Below are positions 1-5,157 of a DNA stretch of 5,275 nt, one piece after another. This stretch comes from Amycolatopsis jejuensis (GTDB lineage Bacteria > Actinomycetota > Actinomycetes > Mycobacteriales > Pseudonocardiaceae), in contig NZ_JNYZ01000073.1 of assembly GCF_000717335.1 (NCBI RefSeq), forward strand, positions 1 to 5,275, read 5' to 3'. Position 1 is the first letter of the stretch. The number at the start of each line of letters is the position of its first letter. The notes beneath the pieces were generated by a model, which did no database searches, had not been told where the DNA came from, and saw nothing but the letters and a program-made list of their open reading frames with translations. Made by a program: the position numbers and the translations under genes.

Positions 1-171
1 GAACCGCTCGGTGAACTCCAGCACCGCCGCCACCCCACGGTCGCGCACCGCCTCCACCACCGGCCGCACCTGATGCACCGCCACCTCCACGTCGTACTCA
101 GCACGCGGAAGCGCAGCACGCAGCTCGGCAACGGACGGGACCTGCCCACGGAGGTCAGTACGAGTGATCAT
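1..171 (-). CDS. hisD: Histidinol dehydrogenase, N-terminal part (partial at window edge)
   Basis: HisD carries out the last two steps of histidine synthesis in the cytoplasm, oxidising L-histidinol through histidinal to L-histidine with two NAD+ and a Zn2+ ion. Only the first 57 codons are here. The protein begins MITRTDLRGQVPSVAELRAA, then reads LPRAEYDVEVAV and ends VAAVLEFTERF. This matches the actinobacterial HisD N-terminus: an (I/L)xRxDLRG opening, an LPRAxxDVE helix and an LxExTERFDG-type segment. The catalytic and zinc-binding residues lie beyond the window. The start is firm: an in-frame TGA sits two codons upstream of the ATG, so no longer start exists. There is no clear Shine-Dalgarno motif before the ATG, and the start lies inside the end of the small upstream CDS (17-bp overlap), so translation may be coupled to it. 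The rest of a his operon would lie to the left. Identification rests on recall of the family, not on a search. Confidence 0.9.
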   Translation of the reverse strand, partial: MITRTDLRGQVPSVAELRAALPRAEYDVEVAVHQVRPVVEAVRDRGVAAVLEFTERF

Positions 172-442
172 GGGTCAATTCTGTCGGGTGCCGATGCGCC
201 ATGCCTGCGGCAATGCCCTTTTTGCCCAGAAAGCTTTCCCAGGCGGGGTGCTCATCCGGGCAGATTGTCCACACCGGACGGAACAAGGTGCACACCCCCG
301 CGCCGACGAACTCGCCGTACCGGTGCCGCACCTCGGCGGTCGGGGGCGCACTGCCGGTCATCTGGTCCAGCGCGGACCGGCTGGTCGCCAACCCGCAGTA
401 GTTCGGCGCGGGCGTGACTGCCTTTCGCTGCCCCGTAAGCAC
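155..442 (-). CDS. Small hypothetical protein overlapping the hisD start
   Basis: I do not recognise this protein. The reading frame gives 95 aa from a GTG; an in-frame TGA lies seven codons upstream, so this is the longest possible start. No good ribosome binding site precedes it, and the true start may be further in, for example the Met in LDQMTG (about residue 28). The C-terminal two thirds look like a real small soluble protein, with aromatic and Cys/His residues in VCTLFRPVWTICPDEHPAW, then FLGKKGIAAGMAHRHPTE. Three Cys (one in NYCGL, then VCTLF and WTIC) and several His could bind metal, but there is no standard zinc-finger spacing. Third codon positions are strongly G/C, as expected of a real gene here. 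It ends 17 bp inside hisD in another frame, which suggests co-translation. Its first codons overlap the ROK relic, so the N-terminal 20 to 25 residues could be spurious. It could also be non-coding leader of hisD. Confidence 0.45.
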   Translation of the reverse strand: MLTGQRKAVTPAPNYCGLATSRSALDQMTGSAPPTAEVRHRYGEFVGAGVCTLFRPVWTICPDEHPAWESFLGKKGIAAGMAHRHPTELTHDHSY

Positions 443-569
443 TTTCGCCGATGGCCGCGGTCACCGCGTCGTTCTCGATCAGGCACGGAACGCAAAGGTC
501 GGCGCTGAGCCGCCCGGTGAAGGGCGGGAGTGAGGCGGTGACAAGGGGCAGCGGCGGCGGAACCCCACC
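417..569 (-). pseudogene. ROK-family (sugar kinase/regulator) fragment
   Basis: Read on the minus strand, this open stretch gives a prolyl-rich lead-in, then PPFTGRLSADLCVPCLIEND and AVTAAIGESAYGAAKGS. In ROK proteins (glucokinases, NagK/NanK and XylR/NagC-type repressors) the sugar-binding and catalytic core reads roughly P(V/L)xVENDANAAALGE..FGAARG, where the Asp of END is the catalytic base. The match IENDAVTAAIGE...GAAKG is good over about 30 residues. Nothing else of ROK follows: the expected glycine-rich GTGIGGG motif and the HxGCxCGxxGCxE zinc motif are absent, and the frame continues as low-complexity Arg/Ala/Pro until its stop near 252. Upstream it abuts the stop codon of the XRE-cupin gene at 580, leaving no room for the roughly 100 N-terminal residues of a ROK domain. 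I infer a short internal remnant of a deleted gene. The identification is a motif match only. Confidence 0.5.
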
Positions 570-579
570 CCGCCGGGCG

Positions 580-1164
580 TTACCTCCGGTACCGGGCCTT
601 GAGGTGGAACCGCTCCCCCTGCGGGCCGAGGATGCTCAGGAACTCCACCGGATGCTCGTCGGCGTTGCCGTACCAGTGCGGGAGGTGCGTGTCGAACTCC
701 GCGACCTCCCCCGCGGTCAGCACGAAGTCCTGGTCGCCGAGGAGCATGCGTAACCGTCCACTCAGGACGTACAGCCAGTGGTATCCCTCGTGGGTCCGCG
801 GTTCCGGGGTCAGGTGGTCGGTCGCACCGGCGGGGAGGATCTGCTTGTGCACCTGGAGTCCGCCGGGTTTGCGGCTCAGCGGGATCACCGTCATCCCGTG
901 GTGGGTGAACGGGCGCGGGTACACCCTCGGGTCGCCGCTGGCCGGGGCGCCGACCAGTTCGTCGAGCGGGACCTGGTACGCCTTCGCGAGCGGGAGCAGC
1001 AGCTCCAGTCCCGGTTTGCGCTGACCGGACTCCAGCCGGGACAGCGTGCTGATCGGGATGCCCGTGGTCTCCGCCAGCGCGGTCAGGGTGGCCCCGCTGC
1101 GGCGGCGCAGCTCCCGCAACCGCGGCCCGACCGCGGACAGCACGGCGTCGAACTCCTCGCTCAT
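580..1164 (-). CDS. XRE-family transcriptional regulator with C-terminal cupin domain
   Basis: A cytoplasmic DNA-binding regulator of 194 aa, the usual length for XRE-cupin proteins (about 180 to 200). Residues 13-70 form an HTH_3 domain, with the second and recognition helices in LTALAETTGIPISTLSRLES, followed by GQRKP and LPLAKAYQVPLDEL. Residues 105-180 form a cupin barrel: KQILPAG, then THEGYHWLYVLSG (motif 1, possible ligands His125, Glu126, His129) and FDTHLPHWYGN (motif 2, His160, His163). Relatives sense small molecules or metals through the cupin and control adjacent catabolic, amine or sugar genes. The chosen ATG opens MSEEFDAV, just ahead of the HTH. A GGGAGG motif abuts this ATG with no spacing, which is too close for normal use. 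Alternatives are leaderless translation or the GTG at codon 8 (position 1143), which has GAGGAG 9 bp upstream. No metabolic gene is next to it; inverted repeats at 1184-1215 suggest autoregulation. Confidence 0.88.
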   Translation of the reverse strand: MSEEFDAVLSAVGPRLRELRRRSGATLTALAETTGIPISTLSRLESGQRKPGLELLLPLAKAYQVPLDELVGAPASGDPRVYPRPFTHHGMTVIPLSRKPGGLQVHKQILPAGATDHLTPEPRTHEGYHWLYVLSGRLRMLLGDQDFVLTAGEVAEFDTHLPHWYGNADEHPVEFLSILGPQGERFHLKARYRR

Positions 1165-1183
1165 CCTCCCATCATGCGCGGAG

Positions 1184-1215
1184 CTTTGCAGATTCCGCAA
1201 AGAACTTTGGCGCAA
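1184..1215. promoter_or_regulatory. Inverted-repeat cluster, candidate operator of the XRE-cupin regulator
   Basis: In the 247-bp gap between two divergent genes, 20 bp upstream of the regulator ATG, the half-site CTTTG/CAAAG occurs three times in alternating orientation. CTTTGC (1184-1189) pairs with GCAAAG (1197-1202) around a 7-bp spacer. CAAAG (1198-1202) and CTTTG (1205-1209) form a second perfect repeat around AA. TTGGCGCAA (1207-1215) is a third, short palindrome. Such dyads are the usual targets of dimeric XRE repressors. The position would cover the promoter of 580-1164. The DUF3040 gene begins about 200 bp away and may or may not be controlled by it. That the regulator binds here is inference. 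I see no convincing -35/-10 pair in the rest of the gap (1216-1411). Confidence 0.4.
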
Positions 1216-1411
1216 TGGCGAAAAGGGGGCCACGGTGTCGACCGGCAGCCACCCGGCCGGGTCGCGTTGGGGCACCGCGGGCATTTCGCCGCCGGTGCGG
1301 GAGATGCGGCCTCATCCCGGCCCGAACTCACCCGGGTACGGCGGCGAAATGACCACACCCGGCGGATTTCGTGGCAGAATCCAGGAACAGTCCTCACCGG
1401 CGGAGCGGGCC

Positions 1412-1693
1412 ATGGCGCTACGCGACTACGAACAACACCAGCTGGACGAGATCGAACGCCACCTCGCCCACGAGAATCCGCGCCTTGCCCGCCGGTTCGA
1501 GAAGTTCCGCCCGCTGCACGTGGTCACGTTCGCCGCGGCCACCGTCGCCGTGCTGAGCATGTTGCTGATCGGGCTCGTCACCATGGTCGTCGGGTTCGGG
1601 ATGGGGGCACTCGCACCGATTCTGGTGGGTGCCTTCCTCACCACTGCCGTCCCGCTGGCGCTGGTCTGGTTCTACCGCTGCCGCTGGCGCTGA
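1412..1693 (+). CDS. DUF3040 family small membrane protein
   Basis: A 93-aa integral membrane protein of the actinobacterial DUF3040 family, whose function is unknown. The N-terminus MALRDYEQHQLDEIERHLAH carries the family signature, a MxLxxxExxxLxEIExxL helix, followed by ENPRLARRF and then the membrane part. Two hydrophobic helices are visible, about residues 37-60 (VVTFAAATVAVLSMLLIGLV region) and 64-88 (MGALAPILVGAF to LALVWF), ending in a basic FYRCRWR tail. The positive charges on both ends suggest that both termini are cytoplasmic. The start is set by the family motif at Met1 and by GGAG 6 bp upstream. An in-frame ATG at 1349 would add 21 residues without family character, so I rejected it. 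It stands alone on its strand and runs tail to tail into the Rv1733c-like gene, with 2 bp between stops. Confidence 0.85.
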   Translation: MALRDYEQHQLDEIERHLAHENPRLARRFEKFRPLHVVTFAAATVAVLSMLLIGLVTMVVGFGMGALAPILVGAFLTTAVPLALVWFYRCRWR

Positions 1694-1695
1694 CC

Positions 1696-2178
1696 TCAAG
1701 CCGCGCGCAACGCCGTCCGAGACGGCCGCGCGAACCGGCGGTACAGCGCGTACCCCCCGATCAGCGTCACCACTTCCCATGCTCCGGCCGCGATCAGCGC
1801 CATCGACACCACGTCCGCGCGGTCCGGTGACGCGGGCAGCAGGTGCCCGCGTCCGTCCACCCGGATCCGCGTCAGGCCCGGGGTCGAGGGATCCGAGCGC
1901 AGCGGGACGTCTGCCTCCTCCGTCCCGCCGTCCGGCGCGGTCCAGGTGATGTGCCGGGTACGCGGTACCGCTGCCCCTTCGGTGCCGAACAGGGCGCCCG
2001 GCTCGGGATGCACCACCGCGACCACCGACCGGCCGGGGGCCCGCTCCATCGCCGCGGTGCCCTGCCGGTGGATCCACAGGCCGAGCCCGATCCCGGCCGC
2101 CGCCGACGCGGCGAGGAGCACCGCGAAGACCGGCAGCAGGAGCGCGCGGGCGCGCGCAGGAACAACAGCGGGGTGCAT
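1696..2178 (-). CDS. Rv1733c-like two-helix membrane protein
   Basis: A 160-aa protein with the architecture of the actinobacterial Rv1733c-type membrane proteins: a transmembrane helix near the N-terminus (about residues 11-35, LLLPVFAVLLAASAAAGIGL), a soluble central part of about 85 residues, and a second helix (about 122-146, VVSMALIAAGAWEVVTLIGG) with a basic cytoplasmic tail (YRRFARPSR). The central part contains HITWTAPDGGTEEADVPL, then TRIRVDGRGHLLP. This fits the family pattern WxAPDG...G.VPV...G..V.VWVD..G.L..PP and would lie outside the membrane. The biochemical role is not known. Met1 (MHPAVVPARARALL) was chosen because it directly precedes the basic stretch and first helix. There is no clear ribosome binding site, so leaderless translation is possible; an upstream frame extension of 36 residues lacks character. 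It follows the intact GMC gene on the same strand after 121 bp, in which I see neither a terminator nor a clear promoter. Confidence 0.78.
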   Translation of the reverse strand: MHPAVVPARARALLLPVFAVLLAASAAAGIGLGLWIHRQGTAAMERAPGRSVVAVVHPEPGALFGTEGAAVPRTRHITWTAPDGGTEEADVPLRSDPSTPGLTRIRVDGRGHLLPASPDRADVVSMALIAAGAWEVVTLIGGYALYRRFARPSRTALRAA

Positions 2179-2299
2179 GGCACTGACAATGCCGGGAAAA
2201 CGGCCGGGAGAACAGAAACCGCGACCGAACCGTGCCCTCCGCTCGCGGGAAACCTTCCTGGCGGGGCAAAACAGGCGGCAAATCACCCCAATTGTTCAC

Positions 2300-3856
2300 T
2301 CATTCGTGCGTAACATCACCACCGGTCAGCACCGCCGAAGCGATCCGGAACGCATTCGCCGCAATGGTCAGTGCCGGGTTCACCGCCGCCGACGACGGGA
2401 AGAACGACGAGTCGGCAAGCCACAGGTTCTCCACGTCGTGGCTGCGGCACGACGCGTCCAGCACGCTGGTGGCCGGATCGGGCCCGGCGACCGCGGTACC
2501 GCACATGTGCGAGTTCGTCTCGATCCCCATGCGCTGGGTGAAGATCAGCGGGTACCCGGCTCGCCGCACCAGCTTCCGCACGCGCGCCACCAGCTCGTGG
2601 TGCGGCGCGAGGTTCGTCGGCGTCCAGTCGATGACGATCCGGTCGCCTTCCACGCGTACGCGGTTGTCCGGCGACGGCAGGTCCTCGGTGGTCAGGTAGA
2701 GGTCAAGGCTGCGGGCGGCCATGAACCCGAGCGCCCACATCGGCGCCCACCGCCGGGCCGGTTTGAGCATCGGCGCCTGCAGTTTCCCGAGCATCTGCAG
2801 GTTGCCGAGCGGATACGGTCCGGTCTCGTAGAAGTCGTTGATCCCCAACGTCTTCTGCCATTTCGTGGGGTTTTTCCGGAAGGGGTCGACACCCAGGAAA
2901 AACGTGCTGTTGTGCACCATGTAGTTCCGGCCGAGGAGCCCGGACGAGTTCCCGAGCCCGTCCGGATGCCGCGGCGAGGCCGAGCGCAGCAACAGCGCGG
3001 CGGAGTCCACCGCACCGCCCGCGAGCGCGAACCGCTCCGCGGTGATCCGCAGCGTCCGGCCGCGATGCCGGACCTCCGCGGCAGCCACCCGGCGACCGTC
3101 GTCCGAGGTGACCAGCCGCGTCACCTCCGCCGACGGCAGCAGCTGCACCCCGGCCCGCAGCGCGGGCAGCAGCAGGCGGTTCTCCGCGTCCGACTTCCGC
3201 CCGGTCTCGTCCGGGCTGCCGTCGGCCGTGGTGACCTCGGCGCGGTCGGCGTCCGTGGTCACGTTCAGCGCGTTGGGCGTGTGGAACGGATGCAGCCCGG
3301 CCCGCCGCAACGACGCCGCGAACCGCTCGATCTCCGGTTCGTGCTCCAGCGCCGGATGCGGGTACGGCGTCGAATGCGGAGGTTCCGTCGGGTCCTCGCC
3401 GACCTGGCCGTGCACCTGCAGCAGCCGCTCGGCGAGGCCGTAGTACGGCTCGAGGTCGGTGTAGGGGAACGGCCACGCCCGCGAACGCCCGTCGTGGTGC
3501 TCGACCTCGCCGAAGTCGCTCTCCCGGAACCGCGGCAGCATCGCCCCGTACAACCGGGTGTTCCCGCCGACCCAGTAGTAGACGCCGGGCGCGAACAGCC
3601 GCCCGGTCCGGCCGTCCACCCACTCGCCCGCGTTCTTGTACCGGCCCTTCAGGTACGTCTCCACCGGCTGCGAGTTCTCCGGTTCCCGCGGCAGGAACCC
3701 GCCCCGCTCGACCACGAGCACCCGGCGCCCGGACGCACGCAACGCCCACGCGAGCGCCGAACCACCCATGCCGGAGCCGATGATCATGACGTCGGTCTCC
3801 AGGTCTCCGTCAGGAGTCAGAATGGCGTCTGACGGGACCTCCGGCGGTACGTACAC
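2300..3856 (-). CDS. GMC-family FAD-dependent oxidoreductase (intact)
   Basis: A 518-aa flavoenzyme of the glucose-methanol-choline family, which oxidises an alcohol or sugar hydroxyl using FAD. The Rossmann dinucleotide motif is VMIIGSGMGGSALAWAL (G27, G29, G32) with Glu50 ending the second strand (VLVVERGG). WVGGNTRLYGAMLPRF (about 95-110) matches the family's FAD-contacting segment. FALAGGAVDSAALLLRSAS (276-294) is the second GMC signature. The C-terminus has the catalytic pair: His450 in NSHMCGT and Asn493 in VNPALTIAA, with SVLDASCR and NLWLADSSFFPSSAAVNP between. The exact substrate cannot be read. The HxCGT/SSAAVNPALT style resembles uncharacterised bacterial GMC dehydrogenases more than true choline oxidases. 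No signal peptide is seen, so it is probably cytoplasmic. GTG is the start, with AGGAGG 4 bp upstream. It lies 9 bp downstream of a decayed second GMC gene, so it was probably the second gene of an operon. Confidence 0.92.
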   Translation of the reverse strand: MYVPPEVPSDAILTPDGDLETDVMIIGSGMGGSALAWALRASGRRVLVVERGGFLPREPENSQPVETYLKGRYKNAGEWVDGRTGRLFAPGVYYWVGGNTRLYGAMLPRFRESDFGEVEHHDGRSRAWPFPYTDLEPYYGLAERLLQVHGQVGEDPTEPPHSTPYPHPALEHEPEIERFAASLRRAGLHPFHTPNALNVTTDADRAEVTTADGSPDETGRKSDAENRLLLPALRAGVQLLPSAEVTRLVTSDDGRRVAAAEVRHRGRTLRITAERFALAGGAVDSAALLLRSASPRHPDGLGNSSGLLGRNYMVHNSTFFLGVDPFRKNPTKWQKTLGINDFYETGPYPLGNLQMLGKLQAPMLKPARRWAPMWALGFMAARSLDLYLTTEDLPSPDNRVRVEGDRIVIDWTPTNLAPHHELVARVRKLVRRAGYPLIFTQRMGIETNSHMCGTAVAGPDPATSVLDASCRSHDVENLWLADSSFFPSSAAVNPALTIAANAFRIASAVLTGGDVTHE

Positions 3857-3860
3857 GGTT

Positions 3861-3866
3861 CCTCCT
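3861..3866 (-). promoter_or_regulatory. Ribosome binding site of the intact GMC gene
   Basis: On the minus strand this reads AGGAGG, 4 bp before the GTG at 3856-3854, and it settles that start over internal ATGs. Its first base falls in the last base position of the TGA that ends the upstream GMC remnant (TGAGGAGG). This is the usual arrangement for two tightly coupled operon genes. Confidence 0.8.
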
Positions 3867-4258
3867 CACCCGGCGCCACGGATGAAATCCGCCGCCCGTT
3901 CGCCGATCATGATCGCGGGCGCGTTGGTCGACGACCTTGCCCCAGCATGCACGTTCCCGACGGGTGATAGGACGAGAACGATTGCGCGCGGAGGTAGTCG
4001 TCGATGTCCGCGTCCCGATCGGACAGCGGGGCCAGACCGGCGTCCGCCGCCGCGCGCAGGTCCGCGTCCAGCATTCCGGTGAGCCGGTTCTCCCGCGCAA
4101 TGCCCATGCAGATCCGCACGCCCTCGCGCAGCCGCTGCCGGTCGTCGTCGTCGTCGAGGTAGTTGTGCACGATCCGCGGTTTGGCGTACGGGTGGTTGTG
4201 CCGCAGCCGCACCGAACCCCTGCATGTTGCGGCCGACGTCGGGCAGGTCATGCCGCAG
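3866..4258 (-). pseudogene. Decayed GMC (choline-dehydrogenase-like) oxidoreductase, C-terminal remnant
   Basis: Three pieces of one GMC dehydrogenase appear in order but in different frames. Piece 1 (about 4258-4205) gives LRHDLPDVGRNMQGF, matching the family's DLPGVGRNLQDH segment. Piece 2 (4215-3937) gives VRLRHNHPYAKPRIVHNYL, a helix with LREGVRICMGIARENRL, and SSYHPSGTCMLG, the region of the first catalytic His. Piece 3 (about 3931-3866) gives STNAPAIMIGERAADFIRG, the usual C-terminus with the Asn of NTNAPT, then a TGA. Missing are the whole N-terminal FAD-binding part, about 150 to 200 residues between pieces 1 and 2, and about 25 residues (VVD...LRVVDASVMP in relatives) between pieces 2 and 3. 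With no start, no FAD site and two frame changes it cannot make an enzyme. A run of five GTC triplets (4141-4155) encodes five Asp. It ends 9 bp before the intact GMC gene, so the two were probably an operon. Confidence 0.85.
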
Positions 4259-5090
4259 CGGCACATCCTCGAAACCGCTGCCCGGCTGGGGTACGCAGGC
4301 GGGCGGGCAAGGTCGGCGCGATCGGCGTGATGCTGATGGACAGCCTCGAGTACGCCTCCACCCGCGCGCTGCTGCAGGGCATCGTGCAGAGCCACAAGTT
4401 CGACGACTACGCGCTCACGCTCGTCTCACTGCCGACACGCCGCCCGCCGAGGGCGAGGCCGGGCTGCCCGACCGGGCCGCGTTGCAGGTGGTCGTCGATG
4501 CACCGCGGCTCGCTGACGTGCCCTTGGTCTGCATCCCGGACCGGCTCGCCGCGCGCACCCAGATGACGCATCTCCTGGACCTGGGTCACCGGGCGGTCGG
4601 CATCCTGGCCGAACGCCTGGCGCCGGACGGTCACCACGGTCTCGCCGACCCATCCCGCCGGGGCCGCGCGACCGAACGCGTCGTGCGGGAACGGATCGCC
4701 GGGTACCTGGACGCAGCGGGTCCGGATTTCGCCCGGCTCCCGGTTATGGAGGCCGGGGGTTTCGACCATGCGGCCGGGGTGGCCGCCACCCGCGCACTCC
4801 TCGGCGCAGGCCCGATCACCGCCATCGCCGCGACGTCGGACACGATGGCGATCGCGGCGCTGGACGTCGCGCGCGAACGCCGCCCGCGCGTGCCGGAAGA
4901 CCTGTCGGTGATCGGCTTCGACGACGTCCCCGGCGCCGAGCGCCGGGCACTCACCACGATGCGCCGGCCGATGCAGGAGAAGGGCCGCCTCGCCGCGGCC
5001 ATGCTGCATGACCTGCTGAACGGCGCCACGCCGGAGAACACCGTGGAACTCCAGGCCGAGCTGGTGATCCGCGGGACGACCGGGCCACCG
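4253..5090 (+). pseudogene. LacI-family transcriptional regulator, truncated and frameshifted
   Basis: LacI regulators bind operators through an N-terminal HTH and sense sugars through a periplasmic-binding-like domain. Here the pieces lie in three frames. First (about 4253-4310) is HILETAARLGYAGGRAR, the end of the LacI headpiece (xRILEAAxRLGYxPNxAAR). Next (about 4305-4434) is GKVGAIGVMLMDSLEYA...ALLQGIVQS...FDDYALTLVSLP. The third, from 4431, is ADTPPAEG...VVVDAPRLADVPLVCIPD, HLLDLGHRAVGILAERL, AATSDTMAIAALDVARER, VPEDLSVIGFDDVPGAERR, and finally VELQAELVIRGTTGPP. The first part of the HTH (about 45 residues with the recognition helix) is absent. Frames change near 4305 and 4432, and spacing against intact relatives suggests small losses, for example after SLEYA and around VVVDAPR. 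Homology ends near 5090 without a stop; the frame runs on to 5213 through the terminator and antisense to the dismutase gene. It probably once controlled the divergent GMC operon. Confidence 0.85.
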
Positions 5091-5111
5091 GCCGCCTGGC
5101 GTCCGGGTACG

Positions 5112-5147
5112 AAAAACGGGGCCCGGCCAGACGGCCGAACCCCGTTT
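5112..5147 (-). terminator. Intrinsic terminator of the superoxide dismutase gene
   Basis: AAACGGGG (5114-5121) pairs perfectly with CCCCGTTT (5140-5147). Inside, CGGCC (5124-5128) pairs with GGCCG (5133-5137) around a 4-base loop, with a small internal mismatch between the two stems. On the minus strand the stem is followed by TTTTT, and it starts 10 bp after the dismutase stop codon, so it fits rho-independent termination of that gene. On the plus strand only three T follow, but it may also stop transcripts from the LacI remnant. Confidence 0.85.
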
Positions 5148-5157
5148 GCGCGCGTAC

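Noticed and set aside
510..527. Hairpin CCGCCC-GGTGAA-GGGCGG downstream of the XRE-cupin gene as a terminator
   Set aside because: The stem is only 6 bp with no T-tract on either strand, and it lies inside the open ROK-like stretch. In DNA this GC-rich such hairpins arise by chance.
1349..1411. Earlier in-frame ATG for the DUF3040 protein, adding 21 residues
   Set aside because: The family signature starts right at the ATG at 1412, which has GGAG at good spacing. The added residues are not typical and have no strong ribosome binding site.
778..1830. A 350-codon plus-strand open frame across the XRE-cupin gene and the DUF3040 gene
   Set aside because: Arg/Gly-rich translation with no recognisable motif. 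It is antisense to one real gene and out of frame with the other.
2179..2299. Possible terminator or promoter between the GMC gene and the Rv1733c-like gene
   Set aside because: No stem with a T-tract and no clear -35/-10 pair could be found in these 121 bp, so the transcription unit is left open.
1946..3832. A 628-codon open frame on the plus strand, the longest in the window
   Set aside because: It lies opposite the intact GMC gene, is dominated by Arg, Pro and Gly, and shows no domain. It is the usual antisense shadow of a high-GC gene. The minus-strand frame has all GMC motifs and a good ribosome binding site.
4141..4156. Five tandem GTC triplets as a possible phase-variable repeat
   Set aside because: A triplet repeat cannot change the reading frame. 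It lies in a dead gene and encodes an Asp run that fits a normal loop of the parent enzyme.
4217..4262. Extending the LacI match leftward as GQVMPQRH (plus strand) or the GMC match rightward as GSGFEDVPLR (minus strand)
   Set aside because: Both readings use the same bases on opposite strands, so at least one is chance. The convincing parts (HILETAARLGY and HDLPDVGRNMQ) abut near 4253-4258, where I placed the junction.
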